A stretch of DNA of 64,000 bases from Eremothecium cymbalariae DBVPG#7215 (taxonomy: Eukaryota; Ascomycota; Saccharomycetes; Saccharomycetales; Saccharomycetaceae): assembly GCF_000235365.1 (NCBI RefSeq), contig NC_016450.1, positions 1,488,001 through 1,552,000 of the forward strand, given 5' to 3'. Below, in pieces: positions 38,229-48,092 of this stretch. Below the pieces are notes generated by a model. It did no database searches. It had not been told where the DNA came from and saw only the letters and a list, made by a program, of their open reading frames with translations. Each line of letters opens with the position of its first letter. Position 1 is the first letter of the stretch. The translations under genes were made by a program, and so were the position numbers.

Positions 38229-39270
38229 CCAGCTTCTCAATTATTCCTTTGACTTTGTAACTTAGTTTCTATAACTTGAATCAACTGCAACCTAGCGATA
38301 TTAAACTACCAATAAAGTTCTGTCAATGTAAATGGTTTAACATTCCTTTGCTTGTGTACTAAGAATTCCTATTCTTTTACTTAAAGCGCGACTTTTAATC
38401 TCTACTTTACCAATCACAATCATAATGTGCGAAACGACAATCTAGAACTCACTTTGCGCACCATGACTAACTCACAACATAAGCTTTATTAGTTGTGAAC
38501 AAAATCTATATTACTACGTGGTACCTTTGCTCGAGCAATAAATGCCCCGCATTGATGCATCTTAAACAATTAGATATTCACAACATTAAACGGCATCTGA
38601 GCCGCTGGTTTAGTTTTCGTATAAAGATTTTTGCATGATTCGTACTCAACTGACAATGAGTCTAGAAGCCAGTATATATTGGAAAGTATGGGATTTTCTG
38701 TTAGCTAACACAAATAATTTCTCGTTTTATAGTTGCCCAGCAATTGAGCTGTTAAATAGTTCTTTTCTGCATTTTCTGCTGCTTTATTTGGTTGTTTTTG
38801 GAACCGTGGTGCAATTGTAACAATATAGCGATGGGCAGTTTACGTGTGCATGTATAATTTATCACATCAGCGCTACCACAGCTCAAAACGGAAAGTACGA
38901 CTAAATAGAGATAGTTATATCATGATTGTACAAACTGCACCTTTCAAAAAAGTTCAATTATACTAAAATTGAGCCTCGAGCGTCGAGGCTTGACATAGCT
39001 TTTGACTTTGGCCCAATAGCTCTGGAATCAGCTAATTGCTCCATAAGTTTATTCTTGTTTAGTAGCTAAGATCAATGACGCCAGAACGGTTTTAAAGATA
39101 CATTGTACATATTATGACAGTTAATAGGTGCACTGTTCATCAAACTGCAATTTAGAACTTCCTTCTATATATAATTAGTGAAAAAGTCGGAATACTGGAA
39201 GCGCTTGGCAAGCTTACTAACAACCTTACTTGACGCTGAGGCAGGAAGCAAACTAGAGATAAAGAATAAG
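38229..39270. other. Divergent region hydrolase fusion/RIB3
   Basis: 1,042 bases, AT-rich. It holds a hairpin at 38972-38990 and a TACTAAC at 39215-39221 (an intron branch-point consensus, judged chance). This is also where the first conserved block ends and the RIB3-MSH2 block begins. Confidence 0.45.
38972..38990. repeat. 8-bp-arm hairpin with CTCGA core
   Basis: AGCCTCGA pairs with TCGAGGCT around the loop GCG, about 280 bp upstream of RIB3. It resembles the hairpin at 30280-30304 in its CCTCGAG core and GCG near the loop. Confidence 0.85.
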
Positions 39271-39903
39271 ATGAGCTCACCATTTACTGAAATAGCGGAT
39301 GCTATTGAACTATTCAAGCAAAATAAGTTCTTGATTGTCATGGATGATGAATCCAGAGAAAATGAAGGGGACTTGATATGTGCGGCTGTCAATATAACTA
39401 CTGAACAGATGGCTTTCCTCATTAAATATTCATCTGGCTACGTTTGTGCACCACTCACAAACCAGTTGGCAGATAAAATTGACTTGCCATTAATGAATCA
39501 ATTAAGATGTGAGGCTTATGATGATGATAGACATGGTACTGCATATACCATTACATGTGACTATGCCCACGGAACGACGACTGGTATTTCGGCTCAAGAT
39601 AGAGCGTTAACATGTAGCAAGCTTGCTGATTCAACTGTTACTGCGAAGGACTTCTTGAAGCCTGGTCATATTGTGCCTTTAAGGGCTAAGGATGGCGGTG
39701 TTCTGGAAAGAGGTGGACATACTGAAGCTGCTGTAGACCTGTGTAAATTGGCAGGCTTGCCGGAAGCTGGAGTGATTTGTGAACTGGTCAGGCAAGAAGA
39801 CGGGCTGATGATGAGATTGGATGACTGCATCAAGTTTGGTGCGGAGCATGATATCAAGTTGATTAATATCGCAGCTTTGCAACAATATATCTCGACTCAA
39901 TGA
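39271..39903 (+). CDS. RIB3: 3,4-dihydroxy-2-butanone-4-phosphate synthase
   Basis: 210 residues (S. cerevisiae 208). Metal- and substrate-binding DDESRENEGDL lies at 25-35, with HGTAYTITCDYAHGTTTGIS and GHTEAAVDLCKLAGLPEAG downstream. The enzyme converts ribulose-5-phosphate to the four-carbon precursor of the lumazine ring in riboflavin synthesis. The ATG at 39271 fits family length; the frame extends upstream to a GTG at 39178 without another ATG. VPS60 lies two genes on, as in the S. cerevisiae RIB3-VPS60-VPS72-VPS52 run. Confidence 0.95.
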   Translation: MSSPFTEIADAIELFKQNKFLIVMDDESRENEGDLICAAVNITTEQMAFLIKYSSGYVCAPLTNQLADKIDLPLMNQLRCEAYDDDRHGTAYTITCDYAHGTTTGISAQDRALTCSKLADSTVTAKDFLKPGHIVPLRAKDGGVLERGGHTEAAVDLCKLAGLPEAGVICELVRQEDGLMMRLDDCIKFGAEHDIKLINIAALQQYISTQ

Positions 39904-40166
39904 TGGAACATAAGATAACTTTGCGTTTTTGACCTTTCTATATGATAAAAGGGTGACACTAAGATAATTGTTAAGAAAAGACAATAACCAAACTTTTAGG
40001 AGAAGCAAGATAGAGAACCTTTTTCTTTCAAATTATTGAAAAGGGACTATAGTTAACTTTATAGTTTAATATATGTATTCATTTTCCCCTTTAATAAGGT
40101 AAATGCAGCTACGTATAGAGAATTACAAAAGTAAATGGATCATTCTATTATATCTATCGGTTAACT

Positions 40167-41447
40167 CTACTTTTTGGCTTCTTTTGGTTTTGGAGGAACT
40201 AACCTTTCCTTCTGATTCCAAACCAATTTGTGTGGCTTCATGAAGGCATCCAAAATGTCATTATCGATTTGAGCTCTACGTTCTTGGAATTTCTTGACGA
40301 AAGTTTGAAGAGTCTCGATACAATGTTTCTTCATTTCCCCAGACAACAATTCACCACTTTTGTAGTCATCATAGCATTTTTTTAAGAACTCAGCATCATC
40401 TTTAAAGAATGATAAATATTGATAGGCGACATCGACATCTGGGTTGCCGCCATATTTTCTGTGATCCTCGATAGAAACTTGACCACCGCTAAAAGCGTAT
40501 TTATTTATCTTCTTTTGGATTTGCTTTGCAGTATCTGTCATGAAAATAGCTGTTGTCTCGTCGGAAGCACTCATCTTAGTCGTTGGACCTTGTAAAGCTG
40601 GGAAAAACTTCGAATGCAACAAGGAAGGCTTGGAAAACTTAAGTTTATCAGCAACATCCCTACAAACTCTAAAATATGGATCTTGATCAATTGCACAAGG
40701 AATTAAACATGGTGTCTTATCTGGGATCCCAAGAACATCAGGATAAGATGATGGGAAGGCAGCAGCAATTTGAATGGACGCAAAATGGAATTTGCCAATA
40801 CAATCCGAATCAGTAAATCCAAAAACGGCTTTGGCAGTAGAACCAGTAATCTGTCTCGAAACCCTAACGACAGTCTCATAAAATCCACTACCCATATATT
40901 CTAAATCGGAGAAAATAAATGTATTCTCTAGTTTAAAACCAACAGCAATAATATCCTTACAGTTCTCACGTGCAAACTTCTTCACATCACCAATCGTTAA
41001 TTTCTGCTTAAACAAAAACTTCTCATCATCTGTTAGCTCAATCACTATCGGAACGTCAAACACATCTTGTAGCCACTTGCAAAAAATGAATGGCACCATG
41101 TGGCCCAGATGCATGGAATCACTCGATGGTCCACGACCAGTATACAAGAAAAATTGCTTGCCTTGTTCATACAAATCCAAAATCTTGGTAAAGTCACGTT
41201 CGCTAAAAAATACATTGTTCAACATAAAATGATGTGGCTCATGCCCAGTAACCTTTCTAAATCTATCCAACGTCTCTTCTGAAATCCGTTTCGTACCAAA
41301 TTGTTGAATTAACTTCTCATAATCAATGGCTTGAGCAACACCATTTTGATCAACAGCTCCAGAGACATCCCATGGGGTAACCTTTTGATCCGTCGATTCC
41401 TTGACAGAAAGACCCTCTATATTCGGGGTAACATCATGGCCTGGCAT
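40167..41447 (-). CDS. WRS1: Cytosolic tryptophanyl-tRNA synthetase
   Basis: 426 residues (S. cerevisiae 432). Class I synthetase with HLGH (113-116) as the HIGH signature and KMSAS as the KMSKS loop; the eukaryotic-type blocks LYTGRGPSSDSMHLGH and SDSDCIGK are present. It charges tRNA-Trp in the cytosol. The ATG at 41447 is used; the codon before it is an in-frame GTG. It is tail-to-tail with RIB3. The basic C-terminus ends PPKPKEAKK. Confidence 0.96.
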   Translation of the reverse strand: MPGHDVTPNIEGLSVKESTDQKVTPWDVSGAVDQNGVAQAIDYEKLIQQFGTKRISEETLDRFRKVTGHEPHHFMLNNVFFSERDFTKILDLYEQGKQFFLYTGRGPSSDSMHLGHMVPFIFCKWLQDVFDVPIVIELTDDEKFLFKQKLTIGDVKKFARENCKDIIAVGFKLENTFIFSDLEYMGSGFYETVVRVSRQITGSTAKAVFGFTDSDCIGKFHFASIQIAAAFPSSYPDVLGIPDKTPCLIPCAIDQDPYFRVCRDVADKLKFSKPSLLHSKFFPALQGPTTKMSASDETTAIFMTDTAKQIQKKINKYAFSGGQVSIEDHRKYGGNPDVDVAYQYLSFFKDDAEFLKKCYDDYKSGELLSGEMKKHCIETLQTFVKKFQERRAQIDNDILDAFMKPHKLVWNQKERLVPPKPKEAKK

Positions 41448-41900
41448 CACTTAGTATTCACAACAAATTTACCTGGTTATCTACGAACCTATTATTTAGA
41501 ACATAAAGTTTTATTGGTTTGTCATGATATTTTTTTATGAAAATACTGCTGAGCAATGAATCCGCATCATAAGCTTAAAAGGATATCCAAAATCAGGAGA
41601 CAGATGTACCCCAGAGTCTCAAATATGCATTCTGATATGTTATAACTTAAATCCCCACAGGGTAGCGAAAGACTAGAATACCTTATGTCGAACTACCGGG
41701 CATCATATGACCTCTTAATCTTTGATATGACGTAGTAAATGATTATATGAAGTAAATGAATAACCATATAACATGAATATTAAATGAAATGAACCAGCCA
41801 GTTCATTAGAATGTTTTGTGTTCAATCACAAGAGAATAATAAAGGCTAGGTTGCTTTCAGTTGTGTTGATTTAGAATTTGAGTGAAACAATTTGCCAACT
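41448..41900. other. Divergent promoter WRS1/VPS60
   Basis: 453 bases. AT-rich with several ATATGA direct repeats near 41700-41770. I see no gene. Confidence 0.4.
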
Positions 41901-42575
41901 ATGAATAGGCTTTTTGGTTATAGTAATAAAAAGACTAGTAGTCAGCTGTTGCAAGATTCATCCAATGCCATGGATCAAGCCCAACAGGGCTTGAATGGAC
42001 GTATATCGCAGTTGGACACACAAATCGTACAGTTGAACTTCCAGCTTCAGACTTTGCAGAAGAAGATTGCCGGTACTAGATCTGCTATGGGGCAGAAACC
42101 GTTAAGACAACGTGCACTTAAGCTCTTGAACAAGAGGAAACAGTTGGAAGCTATGAGGGATCAGTTAGACTCGCAATCTTGGTCCATGAGCCAGGCGCAG
42201 ATGACAGCCGATAATCTGAAAAACACTATGGTGACTGTGAATGCTTTCAAGCAAACGAATAAAGCGTTGAAACAGCAGTATGGGAAGATCGATATTGACA
42301 AATTGCAAGATATGCAGGATGAGATGGCAGAATTAATGGTGCAAGGCGAGGAATTGCAGCAAGTGCTTGCCATGAACGGTGAAAGCGTTGACGATATCAG
42401 TGAGGGTGAGCTTGATGCCGAATTGGAGGCTTTAGAAGAGGGTGGTCTAGATCTAGGCTTAGAAGATCGCAATATGGATAGGTTGCCGTCGTACCTTAGC
42501 GATGCCGTACCACAGTTTGTGGATGATGACCCAGTTGATGAACATGAACCTGCAAGATTGGAGACTGCCACGTAA
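41901..42575 (+). CDS. VPS60: ESCRT-III-associated Snf7-family protein Vps60
   Basis: 224 residues (S. cerevisiae 229). Starts MNRLFGYSNKK; the basic N-terminal helices are followed by an acidic C-terminal half (EGELDAELEALEEG) with the MIM-like end typical of the family. LDSQSWSMSQAQ and YGKIDIDKLQDMQDEM match Vps60/Mos10 closely. It acts with Vta1 and Vps4 in late-endosome membrane scission. The ATG at 41901 is preferred over a TTG nine bases upstream. It converges with COQ3, 100 bp apart. Confidence 0.95.
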   Translation: MNRLFGYSNKKTSSQLLQDSSNAMDQAQQGLNGRISQLDTQIVQLNFQLQTLQKKIAGTRSAMGQKPLRQRALKLLNKRKQLEAMRDQLDSQSWSMSQAQMTADNLKNTMVTVNAFKQTNKALKQQYGKIDIDKLQDMQDEMAELMVQGEELQQVLAMNGESVDDISEGELDAELEALEEGGLDLGLEDRNMDRLPSYLSDAVPQFVDDDPVDEHEPARLETAT

Positions 42576-42675
42576 TTTACGTTTTACGTTTACTTTGTGC
42601 ATATTGGTCATATACGTATTATCTATGTTTAATGAAAACAAAAAGCTAAAAAACAATATATTGGTTAACAGTCCG

Positions 42676-43626
42676 TTATTTGGTTTTCTTTATTGCTACG
42701 ATATAATTACCAATACTTGGAACCTTATGATTCATCCAACCAGCTGCAGGCACATACATAGTACCCATAGTCTCGAGCACTTTATGAGACCCAGGCGCAT
42801 TGTTTTCGAACCAATGTAGTATCTCAGATGAATTAACATACTTTTCTATATGATGTGTGCCCTTGGGTACTATGTTCAGTATATTTTCAGCCACGAATAT
42901 AGTTGTAAACCATGACACAAAATCTCGGTTTATAGTACTTAGGAAAAGAATTCCGTTAGGTTTGAGTTTGTGCCATGCATGGCGTAACATTTCGCTTGGA
43001 TTGTCTGTATGTTCCAAAATCTCGAACAATGTTACAAGTTCATATTTAGCATCCACATCCGCTAAGGGTTTTAATTCGTAAACAATTTTATCCTTAATCA
43101 TGGGATCCCGGTCACGATGCTGCTTCGCCACAGTGATACACTCTGATGCTAGGTCAATACCATGCACACTTTGAATAAATGGTAATCTAGCCAATGATTC
43201 TGATAGGATTCCTCCACCACATCCCACATCTAACACATTGTATTTTCCTCTATTCAGCTGAACTCGCACCTCATTTTCCAACGCCTTCCTAGCTTGTTCA
43301 CCCACATCGTGGGGTAAATGGTCCTTGAAGTTAAAACCAGGAACTACAATCCGTGAATTTGAAATCTTAACTTCATTTGAAAGGATTTTCCTCATAAATT
43401 CTAGCCTAGATAAATTCATCTTATGTAATATTCGCTGAGATCCTGACGTATCCCACCAAGTTGGTGCTAGTTTCTTGAAATGTGCAATTTCTTCCTCCGA
43501 TGTTGAGGTGCCATCGTAAGAAGAAGAACTCTTAATTCTCACACCCTTCATTTTAGCTATTTCAACAGATTTGCCCAGCAATCCTGAACTGACATTTTTC
43601 AACCTTGGTAGTTTCTTTTGCATCAT
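42676..43626 (-). CDS. COQ3: Ubiquinone biosynthesis O-methyltransferase
   Basis: 316 residues (S. cerevisiae 312). The SAM-binding motif VLDVGCGGG lies at 131-139, with LFEILEH and LFLSTINRDFVSWF as post-motifs. The N-terminus is basic and lacks acidic residues for about 20 positions (MMQKKLPRLKNVSSGLLGK), which fits a mitochondrial presequence. It catalyses both O-methylations of coenzyme Q on the matrix side of the inner membrane. Two adjacent ATGs occur at 43626 and 43623. It shares a 153-bp divergent promoter with VPS72. Confidence 0.94.
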   Translation of the reverse strand: MMQKKLPRLKNVSSGLLGKSVEIAKMKGVRIKSSSSYDGTSTSEEEIAHFKKLAPTWWDTSGSQRILHKMNLSRLEFMRKILSNEVKISNSRIVVPGFNFKDHLPHDVGEQARKALENEVRVQLNRGKYNVLDVGCGGGILSESLARLPFIQSVHGIDLASECITVAKQHRDRDPMIKDKIVYELKPLADVDAKYELVTLFEILEHTDNPSEMLRHAWHKLKPNGILFLSTINRDFVSWFTTIFVAENILNIVPKGTHHIEKYVNSSEILHWFENNAPGSHKVLETMGTMYVPAAGWMNHKVPSIGNYIVAIKKTK

Positions 43627-43779
43627 CTTACGACTGGGAATGGCCCTTTATACAGTTGGGTTGTGTACAGAATGCACCGTCACTTCAAAAGTGTCTAAAA
43701 TTTTAAACAAAGCGAAATAAAACAGAATGCAGCTGGCATCGTTATCATGTACAAAACAGTTTAAGGAACGCAAGGAAAC

Positions 43780-45783
43780 ATGAGTATAGAAGATGGTGAC
43801 AGTGAATTCTTGGTAACATCAAGGGCTCGTAGAGCCAATGCTGGGAATTTGATGGCAAAATTGCTACAACAAGAGCATCAGAAAGAATCGGAACTTGTTG
43901 GGGCGGAGGAGGACGATATTAATCTATTATTCCAAGAAGATGAGGATGATGGTGAGTTTGTGATAGGTGAGCTAAAGCAAGGCTTGGCTGATGATATTTT
44001 TAGTGATTCAGATAGTGGATCGAGTGATAATGGAGGTTCAATGGATGAGGAGAAAGAATTAGAGAAGCAAGAGAGAAAGAGGCGAAAATTGAACAACAAG
44101 AGGAAGCTTCAAATCCTCAAGGGCGCTAAGAAGCTGAATGTGGAGACTGCTAAGAGGTACAAACCTTCATATGAGCAGCCTAAGGCTAAATCTTTGTTAA
44201 TCGAAACCAGGAGAACATCAAAAAGAACGTCTGTAGTTCGCAACAAGATGGAAGTATATGAGAAGTTAACGCAGGCAGAGGTAAAGAAAAAGGAAATCCA
44301 AGAACGGATTAGAAAGCAAAAGGAGGATCAGTTGGTTCAAGAGTTGACCCAGGAGGATAGGCTACGTGCAGCTGAAGAAACTGAGCGTATTAACTTGTTG
44401 TCATTAAATAAATATAAGGAACAGGAAATAAGCAAGAAGCAGAGTAGATTGGCGATGCAACAGCGGAAGAAAATGAAATTTAATCTGGGTGAACCTATAT
44501 TAACTTGGTTAAGTGCAGAATGGGAGGTGACTCCTTCGATGGAGGTTCATGACCGTAATTATTGGGAACAATTCTTAACCAAAAGACAAAAGAAGAAGAG
44601 AAAATATTTTAGGAAAAGGAAAGAAGAACCAGATAACAATAATGAAGAAGTCAAGGAAAATAAAAATTCTTCCAAGCAGGGTACGCCAGTTATCACTGAA
44701 AGTTTTAGTGATGCCCCAGCCACACCAAAAATCGATTCAGAGACTGAACGTACAGAAGCCAAATCAAAAATACAGAAACTAGAAGGGACACCAACCGCAT
44801 CTAGTGATGCTACTACCAAAAGCATAAACATACTTGTCACAAAAGTTGGGGAAATTGCTGATGGAATGGATCAAAGTTCTAAGAAAGTGAACAATGAGGA
44901 TAACGAAGCAGCTAACACTAGTTATCAACCACTCTTTGAACATTCAACCGAAAGGCGTATTTCTTTTCTGGAAAAGGAGGAAGCTGCAGTTATTGATAAA
45001 AATGAACCAACATCAAATATCAATTCAACTATGGCTACCTCGAATGATTCTGGAAATCTGATTAATAATTTGGCATCTGAATCTATTAAAAATAAGGATG
45101 ACGATGAAGCTAATGAATCTGAAGGTAAATCTCAGAGCGATTTACCTTCTAACCACCACATTGAAGTATTAGAAGAATCACTGGTATATGAAGGTCCATC
45201 CCAATTGGTCGGAAAAAACCATATGCTCTTTAGTATTTTCCCAGATGAGCCATACAATAATTCCAGTCTCAATGAGCTTAGAGAAGTTTTGTTTGGAGGT
45301 CAATGGGCCAGGCCATATAACGCCAGAGCTTACAATGTTGAACCAATGACAAAGATATCATGGGAAACAGATCCATGTATGGAAGAAAAATCAATGTTAA
45401 TACCCGATCTAACCATAATAGACAAGTTCCCCTCCTTTGGAGAGTACGAGAAGAAACTGTCTCAAAATGTTACCATTGAAGATAATAAGGAATTTAAGGT
45501 TGACATTCAAACCGAAGCTCCAACAGGTGTCTTTTTACCAAATGGTGTAAAGAGGAAGTGTTTAATCTCAAATAAAAGCTCTCAATATTTTGACCCAAAA
45601 AATGGAGTTCCGTATGCAGATGTTGAGGCAATTAAGACGATCCAAGATTTACAAGATGCTATCGGAGATGGTACGAGGGAAGAACCAGAGCCCAAATATC
45701 GCTGGTTTGGATTTGGGCGTGGAGGTATTTTCCTGGATGTTCAACAAAGACCAGCAGCGGGTGTTCCAGAGAGTTTCTATTAA
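43780..45783 (+). CDS. VPS72: SWR1 complex subunit Vps72 (YL1 family)
   Basis: 667 residues (S. cerevisiae 795). The N-terminal YL1 region begins FLVTSRARRANAGNLMAKLLQQE. A long acidic stretch follows (EEDDINLLFQEDEDDGEF), then basic coiled-coil, as needed to bind H2A.Z-H2B. The C-terminal YL1_C block is CLISNKSSQYFDPKNGVPYA. It is nuclear, acting in H2A.Z exchange. The middle (about 270-460) is low-complexity and variable, which explains the shorter length. Its 3' end converges with HMI1, with 30 bp between stop codons. Confidence 0.93.
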   Translation: MSIEDGDSEFLVTSRARRANAGNLMAKLLQQEHQKESELVGAEEDDINLLFQEDEDDGEFVIGELKQGLADDIFSDSDSGSSDNGGSMDEEKELEKQERKRRKLNNKRKLQILKGAKKLNVETAKRYKPSYEQPKAKSLLIETRRTSKRTSVVRNKMEVYEKLTQAEVKKKEIQERIRKQKEDQLVQELTQEDRLRAAEETERINLLSLNKYKEQEISKKQSRLAMQQRKKMKFNLGEPILTWLSAEWEVTPSMEVHDRNYWEQFLTKRQKKKRKYFRKRKEEPDNNNEEVKENKNSSKQGTPVITESFSDAPATPKIDSETERTEAKSKIQKLEGTPTASSDATTKSINILVTKVGEIADGMDQSSKKVNNEDNEAANTSYQPLFEHSTERRISFLEKEEAAVIDKNEPTSNINSTMATSNDSGNLINNLASESIKNKDDDEANESEGKSQSDLPSNHHIEVLEESLVYEGPSQLVGKNHMLFSIFPDEPYNNSSLNELREVLFGGQWARPYNARAYNVEPMTKISWETDPCMEEKSMLIPDLTIIDKFPSFGEYEKKLSQNVTIEDNKEFKVDIQTEAPTGVFLPNGVKRKCLISNKSSQYFDPKNGVPYADVEAIKTIQDLQDAIGDGTREEPEPKYRWFGFGRGGIFLDVQQRPAAGVPESFY

Positions 45784-45813
45784 TTAAAATAAATTAAGTA
45801 TCTGTATGATTAC

Positions 45814-47964
45814 CTATTTAATGATATTTCTAGTAAATGTAACGAAGAACCGAGAGATACTAGAGTATGATCTTGTATGGTTGCTACGGAGGTTGTACTT
45901 CTTTCTTAATTGATTGTAAATTTGTAAACCATCATGATTTGTTACTTTATATGGTCTATTCAAGTCCCTATTATAATAAGCCCAAAAATCTTTGTTTCTT
46001 AGAGTATCATAAGGGGATTTATTGGGTAAATTTTTGATCTTTGGATGATTCACATTGACCAGATACAATAGGTTACGGCATCTTGTCATGCCAACATATA
46101 AACTATTGTTATCAATTGGAAAATTAAGTTGAGACCTCCCCATCAAAAAAACTATTGGAAATTCCAACCCTTTGGATGAATGAATAGTTGATAACCTTAT
46201 ACATTGGGATGTGTTATTCTCTGGATTAGTAAACAGCCTGCGATGTACGGCCAAAGTTTGTTCGGAATAAGTTTTTAAAATCCATTCTGCAAGGGAGACT
46301 TCAGATGGTTTGTTCAGCGAACATGACTTAACGACTTTATAGAATTCCACAAGGTTTGAGTTTAGCTCTTCTAAATCCTGGTTAGCACTTGGCTGCAACA
46401 TTTGAATTTCTAATTTTATTCCAACTTCGATTAAATTATTTATCAACTCCTTCGGCGCATCTAACTTCTGCAATGCAATATTGTCTATTAACGGCTCTAT
46501 AGTATCCACGTATGCTTCAACTTTGTTCTTACTGGATAAGCCGTGCTTCCAATTATATCGCAATGAGTTAGTTATGTAATTCCACAACGACAAACCTTGT
46601 TTGTTTGCAGCGTCATAAAGCGATTGTATTGTGGAATCTCCGATTCCTTTAAGTGCACTTAATGTTAGAATCACACTGAAGTCACTTTTTTTAGTTGATT
46701 GAACGCCTGAATCTTCAGGAAGTAATGCTTCCTCACGTACTAAAGTTGCAACTTTTAATAAATCGATCAAAAATCCCAAACGAACATCAGACATCCAATC
46801 TGGTTGTGAAGTTAATTTCTCTATTGGTATCCCATAGCTTGATAAATGGGTCGCAATTTCACTCATCTGGATATTTGTCCTAGTCAAAATTGCAATGTCA
46901 GACAGCTTTACGGAACTGGATACCAGTAGGCATATTTGATCAGTTAAAAACTCTAGTTCTTCAATAGTGTCAATAGTATTAAGTACACATGGAAGAACAT
47001 TGGATGGCGGTTTAATAAATCTTTTAAGCTCTTTTGAATCTTCGATAAGTGATTTTTTTGGGTTATTAGTTAATTTATTTGCTGTCTTGGTAATCTCAGG
47101 AGTGCAACGGAAGTTATCGAATAAGTTTAGAACCACTGATTTGTTCTTCGATCTAATTGAAGCTAACTCCTTCATAACAATTGAATTGTTTCCTAAAAAG
47201 CCATAAATGCTTTGATCTTCATCCCCAAACATGACAAGTTGTTTGTTCAGCGCGATTTTCTTCAACAATGGAGCTAGTACAGGGAAGAGATCTTGATATT
47301 CATCCACGAATATCACTTTAAATTTATAAAGCACATCATTAGTAAATCCAGTGCAGTTCTCCTCCATAGCTGTATCTAGATTTGAACTAGCTAATAACAA
47401 CAAGTCATCATTAGTGATTATATTTGAGCCCTTCATGAAAGTGAGCAATTTTTCTGCAATTGGATCTCCTTCTTTTCTGATATTCCCAATCTGATATTCC
47501 CTTATGAAACGTGCAAACACCTTTGGTGTACGAGTTAAACTCAGCTTTCTAGTCTTCCAAAAGTCATTCGGTAGCAATTTCATAAGCCCTCGCCAACCAT
47601 TGTCTTCAATAACACTAACTAACCCAACCCGTTCGCTCACAATTTTATTAGCCAGGGAATGAAATGTGTGAATCCCAAGCTGATCAATTATTGCAACCAA
47701 TTCTTCATCCGTCCAATGTCCATCAGAATTAAGTTTTCTAAAAGTTTCTGATATTTTAAGAACAATATTATCAACCGCTTTATTCGTCAATGAAAGAATT
47801 AAGATTTCATCTGGTTTGACTGTGTCATGTCTAATTAGGTCATAAACTCGATTTAGAAGCGTGAAGGTTTTTCCTGAGCCTGGACCAGCTACAACTTTTA
47901 AGGTCGAATTAGGTTGATATGGATAACTTATGACTCTTTGTTGTGATTGTGTCGGTGTGCTCAT
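45814..47964 (-). CDS. HMI1: Mitochondrial UvrD-type DNA helicase
   Basis: 716 residues (S. cerevisiae 706). Superfamily 1 helicase: Walker A AGPGSGKT at 26-33, DEYQDL as motif II, FGDEDQSIYGFLG as motif III, and a late LSTIHSSKGLEFPIVF. The C-terminus is strongly basic and Ser/Arg-rich (RSNHTRSYSSISRFFVTF), with no N-terminal presequence; S. cerevisiae Hmi1 is known for a C-terminal mitochondrial targeting signal, and the same arrangement is visible here. It helps maintain mitochondrial DNA. Synteny COQ3-HMI1-RFC4 is kept with VPS72 and VPS52 interleaved. Confidence 0.94.
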   Translation of the reverse strand: MSTPTQSQQRVISYPYQPNSTLKVVAGPGSGKTFTLLNRVYDLIRHDTVKPDEILILSLTNKAVDNIVLKISETFRKLNSDGHWTDEELVAIIDQLGIHTFHSLANKIVSERVGLVSVIEDNGWRGLMKLLPNDFWKTRKLSLTRTPKVFARFIREYQIGNIRKEGDPIAEKLLTFMKGSNIITNDDLLLLASSNLDTAMEENCTGFTNDVLYKFKVIFVDEYQDLFPVLAPLLKKIALNKQLVMFGDEDQSIYGFLGNNSIVMKELASIRSKNKSVVLNLFDNFRCTPEITKTANKLTNNPKKSLIEDSKELKRFIKPPSNVLPCVLNTIDTIEELEFLTDQICLLVSSSVKLSDIAILTRTNIQMSEIATHLSSYGIPIEKLTSQPDWMSDVRLGFLIDLLKVATLVREEALLPEDSGVQSTKKSDFSVILTLSALKGIGDSTIQSLYDAANKQGLSLWNYITNSLRYNWKHGLSSKNKVEAYVDTIEPLIDNIALQKLDAPKELINNLIEVGIKLEIQMLQPSANQDLEELNSNLVEFYKVVKSCSLNKPSEVSLAEWILKTYSEQTLAVHRRLFTNPENNTSQCIRLSTIHSSKGLEFPIVFLMGRSQLNFPIDNNSLYVGMTRCRNLLYLVNVNHPKIKNLPNKSPYDTLRNKDFWAYYNRDLNRPYKVTNHDGLQIYNQLRKKYNLRSNHTRSYSSISRFFVTFTRNIIK

Positions 47965-48092
47965 TTATCGCTGTTGGTCAGCATAGGTCTGTGCATAGAC
48001 TTGAAGTTGATTAATTTTCATTCTGCCTCTACGCGAATTTCCAAGAGACAACCGTGGGATAATTCTAAAGGCGCTATTTAGCTAAATGGCTA

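Noticed and set aside
38635..38820. 61-codon hydrophobic frame upstream of RIB3
   Set aside because: AT-rich chance frame without start-context support or recognised relatives.
39215..39221. TACTAAC, the yeast intron branch-point consensus, upstream of RIB3
   Set aside because: No matching GTATGT donor is found upstream, RIB3 has a complete family-length N-terminus from 39271, and S. cerevisiae RIB3 has no intron.
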